Shown in pieces: positions 15,521-22,762 of a DNA stretch of 64,000 nucleotides. The translations under genes and the position numbers were made by a program. The notes beneath the pieces were generated by a model that made no database searches, had not been told where the DNA came from, and saw nothing but the letters and a program-made list of their open reading frames with translations. The first letter of the stretch is position 1. Each line of letters opens with the position of its first letter. The DNA is taken from the IMG/VR virus record IMGVR_UViG_3300005466_000024, positions 1 to 64,000 of that record; one strand, 5' to 3'. Source of the DNA: a virus.

Positions 15521-16251
15521 GTCTGCTCTTGGGCCGGGTAGTAGTTGTGCACGGCGAGCTTGGGGGTCTTCGTCTCGCCGGGGATCAGGCAGTCGGCCCC
15601 CACGTCCAGCAGTGCGGGATCACGCCGGGCCAGTGCGAAGAACTTGTCCAGGTTGAAGACGTATTCCCGGTGGGCGGGCACCGGCGGGGGTGTGTACTCC
15701 TCGTACTCGATGACGTCGCAGACCTGTTCCCAGCGCTCCCCCAGGGCCTGCGCCAGCATCTCCTCGTCGAAGTGCGGCGTGGTGCGCCCGCAGCCCTGCC
15801 GGGCGAATCGCTTGCCCAGCGCCGGGGCCGGCAGGTCGCCGTTGGTGTTCTCCGGATCCTTGACACCCTGCTCGCGCAGCTTTGTGGTGATGGCGGCGAA
15901 CAGCACCTCACGAACCATTTCGGCGCGGGCCTTGAGCAGTGCATCGAGGTTGGCGCGGCCGAGGTGCTCGCGCATCAGTGCCTCGATGCGTTCGTCGGTC
16001 AGCTCGGGGTCGTCGGGGGTGACCTGGTTCTTGAAGATCAGGTCGATGAGTTCGACTGCCTCTTCCTGCAGGTCCATGAACGCCGCCTGGTCGAGCGTTT
16101 CGATGGTCTTGCGGTGGGCGGCCTTGCGAGCGGCGGCGGTGTCGGTGCGACCGGCGGCGACCTGCTTGACTGCGCGCTCCTCCAGCAGCGCCAGCATCGT
16201 CTCGCGCTTCTCGTCCGTCACCAGCTCGAACGACTCGCTCATGGCGTCCAT
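15517..16251 (-). CDS. Hypothetical protein, about 244 residues
   Basis: Acidic, helix-rich protein starting MDAMSESFEL (either the first or fourth codon could be the start). It has a long helical N-terminal half with alternating charged residues, then a region with YEEYTPPPVPAHREYVFN. No known motif was seen. Coexpression with the NADAR gene is certain from the four-base overlap; a structural or adaptor role is possible. A short AT-rich gap (16252-16323) upstream may hold a weak promoter. Confidence 0.6.
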   Translation of the reverse strand: MDAMSESFELVTDEKRETMLALLEERAVKQVAAGRTDTAAARKAAHRKTIETLDQAAFMDLQEEAVELIDLIFKNQVTPDDPELTDERIEALMREHLGRANLDALLKARAEMVREVLFAAITTKLREQGVKDPENTNGDLPAPALGKRFARQGCGRTTPHFDEEMLAQALGERWEQVCDVIEYEEYTPPPVPAHREYVFNLDKFFALARRDPALLDVGADCLIPGETKTPKLAVHNYYPAQEQT

Positions 16252-16323
16252 CTCCCTTCGGATACTTATCCTACAGCATAGCTATAGTAACCGATGAGAT
16301 CGGGTCTTGGGCGTGTCGCGGCA

Positions 16324-16620
16324 TCACTCGCCGCGGCGGGCCTGCTCCAGCCTCTCGCGCGACTTGCAGATCAGATCCTCCAGGACGCTGTTCCCGACCA
16401 CCGTCATCGCCCCGTAGCGCAATACGACCTCGTCCTCGCTGGGGACCCCGTTCCAGGTGGCGCTGACCTCGGTGCCCAGTTTCAGCCAGTCGGTCGTCTG
16501 GCCGGTGGCGGGATCGATCACGCTGATGGTGCCCCCCACCCGGATACTCAGTTGGAACTTCTCGACTTCCGGCTCGGCCCGCACTTCGGGTACCCGTGGC
16601 CCATCATCATAGCTGCTCAT
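16324..16620 (-). CDS. Hypothetical protein, 98 residues
   Basis: Starts MSSYDDGPRVPEVRAEPE and continues with a beta-rich middle (FQLSIRVGGTISVID...) and a charged helical end (CKSRERLEQARRGE). No family is recognised. It overlaps the stop of the upstream gene by 14 bases, indicating translational coupling. Confidence 0.55.
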   Translation of the reverse strand: MSSYDDGPRVPEVRAEPEVEKFQLSIRVGGTISVIDPATGQTTDWLKLGTEVSATWNGVPSEDEVVLRYGAMTVVGNSVLEDLICKSRERLEQARRGE

Positions 16621-16987
16621 TCCGTACCGCCGCGCTTTCCTGGAGTTCGCCGATCTTCAAGAGAAGCGAGTCCTCCATGAGTCGTCGCTCGATGGGTGTT
16701 AATCGCTCCTGTAATTCCCGCCCATAATACCAGTGCTCAATGAGCACGACGAGCATCTGTCCCAGGAAGTGCGCGGTTATCCGGCCCCACCGTTCCTCCG
16801 TCGTAGCCAGCGCCGCCCGCAGTGCTTCATCGACGGCGGCATCCCCGCCCATCTGCCGTTCGGCGTGCTCTGCCCAGGTTTCGAGGAACGCCCGAAACGC
16901 TGCATTGCGCGCCGCGGCGAGTTCGGTGTCCCCGCCACTCAGCTCGGCGCACAGCTGCTGCCACGATTCCTCCGAGGCGACCCTCAC
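16607..16987 (-). CDS. Hypothetical helical protein, 126 residues
   Basis: Almost wholly alpha-helical by composition, rich in Glu, Ala and Trp (EESWQQLCAEL, FLETWAEHAERQM, LIEHWYYGREL). No motif is recognised. It overlaps its upstream neighbour by four bases and its downstream neighbour by fourteen. Confidence 0.55.
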   Translation of the reverse strand: MRVASEESWQQLCAELSGGDTELAAARNAAFRAFLETWAEHAERQMGGDAAVDEALRAALATTEERWGRITAHFLGQMLVVLIEHWYYGRELQERLTPIERRLMEDSLLLKIGELQESAAVRNEQL

Positions 16988-17211
16988 CGACCCCGCTCCC
17001 GCTCACGCCGCCACCGCTCCTGCAGGTCGCACGCCTCGACCATGTCGTTCCATATCCCCTGGGCATGCCCCAGCCCGATCCCGCTGCACGCCAGTGAGGC
17101 CAGCACGAACCCCACCACGACCCACTGCAGGCCGAAACCGTTGCCCACGGCGGCCACACTGGCCAGCGCCACCGCGCACCAGCTCCATTTCTGGATGCCG
17201 CCGTCGTCCAT
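16984..17211 (-). CDS. Small membrane protein, 75 residues
   Basis: Two hydrophobic helices (about residues 10-23 and 29-46) separated by a short turn, then a basic tail (LQERWRRERERGR). It is predicted to sit in the cytoplasmic membrane with the basic end inside. The ATGA overlap with the next gene and the adjacent upstream stop place it in the same operon. It could be a superinfection-exclusion or holin-like protein, but nothing specific supports either. Confidence 0.55.
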   Translation of the reverse strand: MDDGGIQKWSWCAVALASVAAVGNGFGLQWVVVGFVLASLACSGIGLGHAQGIWNDMVEACDLQERWRRERERGR

Positions 17212-17448
17212 CTAGAGCTCGCCGACCCCGTCCCACGCCTGCGCCGCCAGCACCGCGTTGACGAACGCCTGTTCCATGCTGGTGCCGCTGTGGCCGAAGT
17301 AGCAGAACGCAGCATCGATGCACTGGTGTGCCCGGTCCGACCGCACCACCCGCCAGTTGTATACCATCCGCAGCACGTCGATACAGCGGTGTCCGCCGTC
17401 ACAGTCCCTGACGTGGAAACCGCCGTCGATCGGCTCCAGGTTCCTCAA
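17212..17448 (-). CDS. Hypothetical protein, 78 residues
   Basis: Cys/His-containing protein (FHVRDCDGGHRCIDVLRM; AHQCIDAAFCYFGHSG). The spaced Cys and His could bind a metal. It overlaps the preceding gene by four bases. No family is recognised. Confidence 0.5.
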   Translation of the reverse strand: MRNLEPIDGGFHVRDCDGGHRCIDVLRMVYNWRVVRSDRAHQCIDAAFCYFGHSGTSMEQAFVNAVLAAQAWDGVGEL

Positions 17449-17675
17449 CCGTAGGTGCCCGTGATGTACGCCACGATATTCCTCGTCAGACTGCGCTGAC
17501 GCGCCGATGCCTCTCGACGCAGTAGTTCATCGACGTCTTCGCCGATGCCCCGCCGGTGCTCCCACTCGATGATCCGGCACTGCCGCGCGCGTTCCTGTTC
17601 ATCGAGCTCCTCGGACTCCAGCACCGCCAACCGGTTCGTCCTGAGCTGTTCCCGATCCGCCAGACTGCGATCCAT
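17445..17675 (-). CDS. Hypothetical helical protein, 76 residues; first gene of the leftward early operon
   Basis: ATG at 17675 is preferred (GCGAGGGG upstream); a longer frame extending to 17852 has no good site. The product is a charged helix (LADREQLRTNRLAVLE; ELDEQERARQCRIIEWEHRRG), probably a coiled coil. It is the first gene of the run leading into the replication block, so its upstream region should hold the operon promoter. Confidence 0.5.
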   Translation of the reverse strand: MDRSLADREQLRTNRLAVLESEELDEQERARQCRIIEWEHRRGIGEDVDELLRREASARQRSLTRNIVAYITGTYG

Positions 17676-18079
17676 GACCCCTCGCCGACTCCGATGACTT
17701 CTCGCTGCCGGGCACACCCCTGCGGGGGTGCCCGCCGCCCCAGTCTGACAGACCCGCCGTGAAATCGGCTCGGGACCCTCCGGCGTGCTGCGGACAGAGA
17801 TCGGGCCTTGCCGGAAATGACCTCCCGGCCCGACCTCCCTTTTGCCTCCCACCGCGTGTCATCCCCGCGCCTTGTGACCCCCTGTCTTACTGCGACAAGG
17901 GGCTTCGGTCACCTTGACCCATGCCTCGCGAGGCCCACGGGTGGCTGCCGGTTCAGCGCTTGACGGTAGTGGTAGTCCAACCAGGCCGTGCCAGGTACCT
18001 GGCCAGTGCATACCGGAGGCAGTTGGTTTTCGACGGATTGCCCAAAGAACGTCGTCCATTACCAAACGTCATCAGGGTC

Positions 18080-18109
18080 TTGTGTAGCGCTTCCTTATGC
18101 CGCTACAAT
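18080..18109 (+). promoter_or_regulatory. Promoter-like pair overlapped by a 25-bp palindromic operator
   Basis: TTGTGT (18080-18085) and TACAAT (18104-18109) are 18 bases apart. The perfect inverted repeat TGTAGCG (18083-18089) / CGCTACA (18101-18107), with an 11-base spacer, overlaps both elements. A dimeric repressor bound there would block the promoter. Transcription would start near 18116 and meet the stem-loop at 18155-18178. On the opposite strand TTGTAG and TACACA are 16 apart, so the site might also fire leftwards. Confidence 0.5.
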
Positions 18110-18154
18110 TCGATAAAACAGTAGGTGGTTCCGACCCTGATGGTCTGTGATGGA

Positions 18155-18178
18155 AAGCCCCGGCGGCAACCGGGGCTT
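18155..18178 (+). terminator. Stem-loop terminator
   Basis: A nine-base perfect stem AAGCCCCGG / CCGGGGCTT with loop CGGCAA, followed on the plus strand by CTTCTTC. The flanks (GATGGAAAGCCCC before, GGGGCTTCTTC after) are nearly the same as the terminator at 50138-50168. It would stop transcripts from the promoter-like site at 18080 before the helicase gene. Confidence 0.65.
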
Positions 18179-18184
18179 CTTCAG

Positions 18185-18212
18185 TTGTAAGGAAAAATCA
18201 CACCACTGTGAT
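18185..18212 (+). promoter_or_regulatory. Helicase promoter candidate with ATCACA/TGTGAT operator
   Basis: TTGTAA (18185-18190) and TGTGAT (18207-18212) are 16 bases apart. The inverted repeat ATCACA (18197-18202) - CCAC - TGTGAT places its right arm on the -10 element. A similar repeat (TATCACA-N5-TGTGATA) lies just upstream of the HNH gene at 51371. It is suggested to be a repressor-controlled promoter for the rightward helicase gene, with a leader of about 85 bases. Confidence 0.4.
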
Positions 18213-18303
18213 CCTCGCCATGTCAAGAAATGCCGTGTCCCGCCCGGCCCGTGTCCGACCCGGTCGTTAAGCTGGCCTCGACGACCAGCGGAAAGGCTCG
18301 CGG

Positions 18304-20175
18304 ATGGTGGCACCGACGCCGACACGCGAAGCGTTGTCGGCGGTCGGCAATCTCGAATCCGCCCTCGCCGGCGTCGATCTCGACACCCTGGTCGTCGTCG
18401 AGCAATCCCCGTACTTCCCCGGCGTGCTGGTGTTCCAGCCGCCCGGCGAGGTGTGGGGTGCTCAGGCGTTCCTGCGTCGCTACGGTCACGATCCCGCCTG
18501 GGTCAGTCGGTTCCTGGTGCTCAACGAGGCGTTCATGCTCAGGGCCTTCGTCGATGTCCTCGAACGTGACGGTTGGACGGTGGTGTTCGGCCCTTCGGCC
18601 GCCCCGATCCTCGCCGCCTACGAGCGCTGGGACCGCCCCATCGACATCGAGGGATTCCGCTGCCCCCATGACGGCCAGCTGCATCCGTTCCAGCATTTCA
18701 TGGTGCGCCGCGCGTTGGAGCGCGCCGAGGCCGACACTACCGCCGGACGGCTCACGGTGCCGGGTTGGTGCGCGGGCGCGGGGAAGACGGCGGTGTTCGC
18801 TCCCGCTGGCGCTCAGGAGTTGGCCAATCGCGGCCAAATCGATCTGGTGCTGGCCTTCACCCTGATGCACCACAAGGTCAACCTGGTGCGCTACTTCACC
18901 GAAGCCACCACACTGACGGCGGTCGTCAACGACGGCGACAAGAAGCGTCGCCGCGCCGGCTACCGGCAGGCGCGGACCGCTGCCGGCGAGGTCGACGTCT
19001 TCAGCTTGAACTACGACAAGGCCCGCCACGACTACGACGAACTCAGCGAGATCACCCGCGGTCGGCGCGTGTTGTTCGTGTTCGATGAGGTTCAGTACGT
19101 GCTCAACGCCGAGGTCGAGAACCGTTCCCGGCTGGCGCTCAACGACCTGATCGCCGGATGTCACGCCATCGTCTGGCCCATGACGGCCTCGATCGTGGAC
19201 TCCAGTCCGTTGCGCTACCACAACCTGTTCGACCTCGCCCAGGGCGACAACCCCCTGGGTGGGCGCAACGACTTCATCGCCCGCTACGCCCGGTCGGTGA
19301 AGACCCGCGACGTGAAGCCCAAACGCGGCGGCAACTACACGGTCATCGACTACGACTGGGATTTCCCCACCCTGCACGAGGTGCGCCACCGCGTCGCCGA
19401 TCGGGTCCAGAACGCCCGCAAGTCCGATCCCGGTGTGCGCGAGGTGTTCCCGCCGTTGCAGGTGGAGTGGGTGCCCATCCAGATGAGTCCCGAGGATCGT
19501 GAACTCTACGAGGCCGTGGACCATCTCGCCGAGCTGGCCAAGGAGGCCGAGGAGGACACCGGCCCCTACACGCTCATGCGGCGCTACATCTGCAACACCC
19601 CCGAGGCCTTGTTGCATTCGTGCTCCCCGGTGGCCGCCGCGCTGCGGGACGCCTATCCGCACCTCGTGACCAGTGCCCACAGCGCCAAGCTGGCGTACTT
19701 CCTCGATCAGGTGGAGTCGATCGCCGAGGCCGGGGACAAGGTGGTCGCCTTTACCAAGTGGACGAACCTCGGGCTGCAAATGGTGCATCGCGAACTCGAG
19801 CGCCGCAAGATCCGCCACGTCGTGCACTTCGGGGCCGGCCAGAGTTCGCGCGAACGCCAGTGGGCCCAGGACCGGTTCAAGGGCGACGACAAGATCACCT
19901 TGTTCCTGTCGAGCGACGCCGGTGCCGAGGCCCTCAATCTCCAGGAGGCCCGATACTGCATCAATTACGAGCCGCCGTACTCGTATCAGAAGCTGATGCA
20001 ACGTATCAATCGGATCCACCGCGCCGACTCCCAGCATGCGGGACTGACGGCCTACGTCTACTGCACCGAGAACAGCATCGAAGAGCGTGCCCGCGATGTG
20101 TGCGAGGAGCGCCGCCAGCTGGCCGAGGCGACGCTGGGCACGAGTGAAACGCTGGAGCTGGCCGAACACCTCTGA
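18304..20175 (+). CDS. SF2/SNF2-like DNA helicase
   Basis: 623 residues on the plus strand. Walker A is GWCAGAGKTAV (about 154-164), Walker B VLFVFDEVQYV (DEVQ), motif III-like WPMTASI and motif VI QRINRIHRAD, all in the order of two-RecA-domain SF2 helicases. The C-terminal lobe has VVAFTKWTNLGL and LFLSSDAGAEALNL, typical of the SNF2 subgroup. About 130 extra N-terminal residues precede the core. It probably remodels replication forks or protein-DNA complexes. It is expressed separately from the leftward genes and its TGA overlaps the reverse-strand stop in the palindrome TGATCA. Confidence 0.85.
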   Translation: MVAPTPTREALSAVGNLESALAGVDLDTLVVVEQSPYFPGVLVFQPPGEVWGAQAFLRRYGHDPAWVSRFLVLNEAFMLRAFVDVLERDGWTVVFGPSAAPILAAYERWDRPIDIEGFRCPHDGQLHPFQHFMVRRALERAEADTTAGRLTVPGWCAGAGKTAVFAPAGAQELANRGQIDLVLAFTLMHHKVNLVRYFTEATTLTAVVNDGDKKRRRAGYRQARTAAGEVDVFSLNYDKARHDYDELSEITRGRRVLFVFDEVQYVLNAEVENRSRLALNDLIAGCHAIVWPMTASIVDSSPLRYHNLFDLAQGDNPLGGRNDFIARYARSVKTRDVKPKRGGNYTVIDYDWDFPTLHEVRHRVADRVQNARKSDPGVREVFPPLQVEWVPIQMSPEDRELYEAVDHLAELAKEAEEDTGPYTLMRRYICNTPEALLHSCSPVAAALRDAYPHLVTSAHSAKLAYFLDQVESIAEAGDKVVAFTKWTNLGLQMVHRELERRKIRHVVHFGAGQSSRERQWAQDRFKGDDKITLFLSSDAGAEALNLQEARYCINYEPPYSYQKLMQRINRIHRADSQHAGLTAYVYCTENSIEERARDVCEERRQLAEATLGTSETLELAEHL

Positions 20176-20562
20176 TCAGCGCGCAGCCGCCAGTTCTTCA
20201 TTCAGTTCGTCCTCGTACTGGCCGTTTTCGTCGTCCAGCAGTCGCCGGTAGATCTCATCGACCCTGGCCCGGAAGGTGGCAGGATCACCGGAGCGTAGTT
20301 CCGGTGATCGCCCATCGATCACCTCGGTGGCCAACTGGGCCAGTCGCAGTCGGCGCTGACGCCGTTCTTCCTGCGTCTCTGGTTGCCACAGCAGCAGTGC
20401 CGATAGCGGCACGAGGGCGGCCTGGTACATGACGTGGCTGCCTGCCTGCGCCCAGCCGAGGTCGAATTTTTCCATGGCCCCCGCCGAGCCCCCGGCCTTG
20501 ATGATGGCCCCGCACGGCAGTGCCTCCAGCTGGTCGAGCCTGGTGATCTCGATGTACTTCAT
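20176..20562 (-). CDS. Hypothetical protein, 128 residues
   Basis: Starts at ATG 20562, overlapping the upstream gene by four bases; the longer frame would cover that gene. It begins MKYIEITRLDQLEALPCGAI and has a central hydrophobic stretch (VMYQAALVPLSALLLW) that could be a membrane segment or a buried helix, then a charged helical tail ending EDELNEELAAAR. No family is recognised. Confidence 0.55.
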   Translation of the reverse strand: MKYIEITRLDQLEALPCGAIIKAGGSAGAMEKFDLGWAQAGSHVMYQAALVPLSALLLWQPETQEERRQRRLRLAQLATEVIDGRSPELRSGDPATFRARVDEIYRRLLDDENGQYEDELNEELAAAR

Positions 20563-20810
20563 CCTTCGTCCTTCACGTAGACGTGGTCCACCGTCCTGCG
20601 GAACAGCTCCCAGCCGTCGGACTCCGTCCCGGGGCGTCCGCGCGCTACCCACACCTGGTGTTCGCGATCCCACTTGCCGGGTTTCTGCAGGTAGTAGAAG
20701 ATGTCGTCCCCGTACTCCTCGTCGGGGTTGACCAGTAGACCGGCCCGATAGAGTACCTCGCCGAACGCGACGATCTCCTGGTAGTCGGTGGTCCATGATG
20801 TCTCGGTCAT
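20559..20810 (-). CDS. Hypothetical protein, 83 residues
   Basis: Acidic, aromatic-rich protein (YQEIVAFGEVLYRAG; DDIFYYLQKPGKW; DGWELFRRTVDHVYV). It looks like a compact single domain with no known motif. The start ATG at 20810 lies 12 bases from the stop of the upstream membrane-protein gene. Confidence 0.55.
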   Translation of the reverse strand: MTETSWTTDYQEIVAFGEVLYRAGLLVNPDEEYGDDIFYYLQKPGKWDREHQVWVARGRPGTESDGWELFRRTVDHVYVKDEG

Positions 20811-20822
20811 GATCGCGTCTCC

Positions 20823-21194
20823 TCACTTGTCCAGATAGGCCAGGCAGCCGTCGCGCACGGCATCCGGATCCCACCACGACGGCTCGTTGTCGTGATTCGT
20901 ACCCCAATCGATCAGCCAGTACTGCGCGGCCCCGTCGCATTCCTGCACCTCGGACAGATCCCACCGCGCCGTCCAATCGGGTGCCCATGACGTGGGCGGC
21001 AGTATCACGTGCGCCCAGTCCCAGGCGTGGGGTCCGATCTCGTTGTAGCCCGTCTGATAGGACTGGGAGTCGTGGTAGCTACTCGCCATGTGGAGGTTGA
21101 CGAGACCGGCGACGGCCGTGATGGCGAGTGCGGCCGTCGCCACCAGTGTGATGACCAGTGTGCGTGCTGAATGCTCGGGCTTCATGGTGGTCAT
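20823..21194 (-). CDS. Membrane-anchored or secreted small protein, 123 residues
   Basis: The N-terminus has one strong hydrophobic segment (TLVITLVATAALAITAVAGL, about residues 12-31) preceded by a short charged start, followed by an external domain rich in Trp, Asp and Tyr with two Cys (QECDGAAQYW; RDGCLAYLDK) that could form a disulfide. There is no clear signal-peptidase site, so a membrane anchor is more likely. GGAAAGGTAG precedes the ATG. It is the first gene of a three-gene leftward unit divergent from the UvrD-like gene. Confidence 0.55.
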   Translation of the reverse strand: MTTMKPEHSARTLVITLVATAALAITAVAGLVNLHMASSYHDSQSYQTGYNEIGPHAWDWAHVILPPTSWAPDWTARWDLSEVQECDGAAQYWLIDWGTNHDNEPSWWDPDAVRDGCLAYLDK

Positions 21195-21304
21195 TGTCTA
21201 CCTTTCCACTTACTGCAACACACTTGCTCACGCAATTGTTTCCTACCCCTTATACCCCCTGGTTATCTCCTCCCTGTACTGGTTTGCGTGATAGAGTTCC
21301 CGAC
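21195..21304. promoter_or_regulatory. 110-bp divergent intergenic region
   Basis: It lies between the leftward membrane-protein gene and the rightward UvrD-like gene and must hold promoters for both, unless each depends on distant ones. It is noticeably AT-richer than its surroundings (CAATTGTTTCC, CTTATACCCC). I could not assign convincing -35/-10 pairs. For the rightward gene only about ten bases separate GATAGAG from the ATG, so a leaderless transcript is possible. Confidence 0.35.
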
Positions 21305-22762
21305 ATGCTCTCCGGTATCGGAAACCCGAAGCCCACCGATGAACAGCAGGCCATTATCGAGGCCGCCCGTGAGGGCGGCCACGTGGCCATCCAGGCCGGC
21401 GCGGGTACGGGCAAGACGTCCACCTTGCAGATGGTGGCCGATGCGCTGCCCACCGATGCCCTTTACGTGGCCTACAACCGCGCCATCGCCGATGACGCGG
21501 CGATGCGGTTCCCACGCCACGTGACTTGCCGCACCGCCCATTCGCTCGCGATGCGCGAGGTCGGCAAGGACTACCGCCACCGCCTCAACGGCCCGCGGCG
21601 CACCAATCGGGAGATCGCCCAGATGATGGGCCTGCGCTGGCTCGAGGTGACCTCCGACATCAGGTTGTCGCCTGCGCAGGTGGCCCGCATCGTCATGGAC
21701 ACCGTTCGCCGGTTCTGTTTCTCCGCCGACGAGCACCTGTCCGATTTCCACGTGCCGCTGCAACCCAAGATCACCGGCACCGCTCATCGCGCCATGGCGA
21801 AGGCCGTGGCACCGCTGGCCACCAAGTACTGGAACGACGTGATCGACCACAACGGCACGCTGCCCTATACCCACGATTTTTATCTCAAGACCTGGGCCTT
21901 GACGAAACCTATCCTGCCGGTCGACGTGATCTTTTTGGATGAGGGCCAAGACGCTAACCCAGTGATTGCTGCCCTGGTCGAAAACCAGTCGCACGCTCAG
22001 CAAATCGTTGTTGGTGACGCCTGCCAGCAACTCTATAGCTGGCGAGGGGCCTCCGATGTGTTGTCGACCTGGCCGGGGGCCCGCCAACTCTACCTGTCGC
22101 AGTCCTGGCGCTTTGGGGAGGCCATCGCAGAAGAGGCCAACAAGTGGCTGTCCCTGCTGCCCACGTCGCTGGAGTTGACCGGCAATCCGGCCATCACGTC
22201 GCGCCTGGCGGTTCTGGAAACTCCCACTGCGGTGTTGTGCCGTACCAACGCGGGGGCGATGGACATGGTGATGGCGTTCCTGGACGCCGGGGAGAAGGTG
22301 GCCATGGTGGGCGGCGGAACTGCCTTGTGCCAGCTGGCCGAGGCCGCGAAGACGTTGATGGCCGGGCAGCGTACCGGTCATCCGGAGCTGTACACCTTCC
22401 GCAGCTGGGAGGACGTCCGCGACTATGTCGGTACCGACGGCTCCGGCGATGACCTGCGGGCGTTCGTCAACCTGATCGAAACGCACGGCCCCGACGCGAT
22501 CATCCGCGCCACCAAGGCCCTGACCGATGAGTTCCACGCCACCACGGTGGTGTCGACGGTTCATCGCGCGAAAGGGCGTCAGTGGCCCACTGTGTGTGTG
22601 GGTGACGATTTCTTTGGCCCTGATGACGATGGCCACCTGTCCTCGGCCGAGACGATGGTGGGTTATGTCGCGGTCACCCGGGCGCAGGAGGTTCTCGACC
22701 GAACCGGGCTGGCCTGGATCGACGATTACGTCGACCGTCTCACCTCAGATACGACGGAGTGA
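21305..22762 (+). CDS. UvrD/Rep-type superfamily 1 helicase
   Basis: 485 residues from ATG at 21305; a longer frame back to 21158 overlaps the divergent gene and is rejected. The Q-motif region PTDEQQAIIEAA precedes Walker A QAGAGTGKTST (about 30-40). Walker B is VIFLDEGQDANP and motif III GDACQQLYSWRG. Late motifs include VSTVHRAKGRQW and VGYVAVTRAQEVL, matching UvrD/FBH1-like helicases. It is likely to dismantle recombination or replication intermediates. The last 23 bases overlap the 3' end of the convergent tail gene, so neither can have a conventional terminator between them. Confidence 0.88.
   Translation: MLSGIGNPKPTDEQQAIIEAAREGGHVAIQAGAGTGKTSTLQMVADALPTDALYVAYNRAIADDAAMRFPRHVTCRTAHSLAMREVGKDYRHRLNGPRRTNREIAQMMGLRWLEVTSDIRLSPAQVARIVMDTVRRFCFSADEHLSDFHVPLQPKITGTAHRAMAKAVAPLATKYWNDVIDHNGTLPYTHDFYLKTWALTKPILPVDVIFLDEGQDANPVIAALVENQSHAQQIVVGDACQQLYSWRGASDVLSTWPGARQLYLSQSWRFGEAIAEEANKWLSLLPTSLELTGNPAITSRLAVLETPTAVLCRTNAGAMDMVMAFLDAGEKVAMVGGGTALCQLAEAAKTLMAGQRTGHPELYTFRSWEDVRDYVGTDGSGDDLRAFVNLIETHGPDAIIRATKALTDEFHATTVVSTVHRAKGRQWPTVCVGDDFFGPDDDGHLSSAETMVGYVAVTRAQEVLDRTGLAWIDDYVDRLTSDTTE

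Larger units (their letters stand above)
17676..18303. promoter_or_regulatory. 628-bp divergent control region between leftward operon and rightward helicase
   Basis: No convincing gene was seen. The region contains, in order, a GGGCA-type hairpin around 17710-17734, a 25-bp palindrome overlapping a plus-strand promoter-like pair (18080-18109), a stem-loop terminator (18155-18178) and a second promoter-like pair with an overlapping palindrome (18185-18212). Short open frames at 17859-18065 (minus) and 17921-18124 (plus) lack good ribosome sites. This is the most promoter-dense part of the left half and the likely early-gene switch. Confidence 0.6.

Noticed and set aside
17859-18065. Possible 68-residue minus-strand gene in the control region
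   Set aside because: No convincing ribosome site, poor composition, and it overlaps regulatory signals.
17921-18124. Possible 67-residue plus-strand gene in the control region
   Set aside because: It crosses the palindrome and promoter-like site and lacks a ribosome site.
18223-20169. 648-residue minus-strand frame over the SF2 helicase
   Set aside because: Helicase motifs are on the plus strand; the reverse frame has no recognisable domain.
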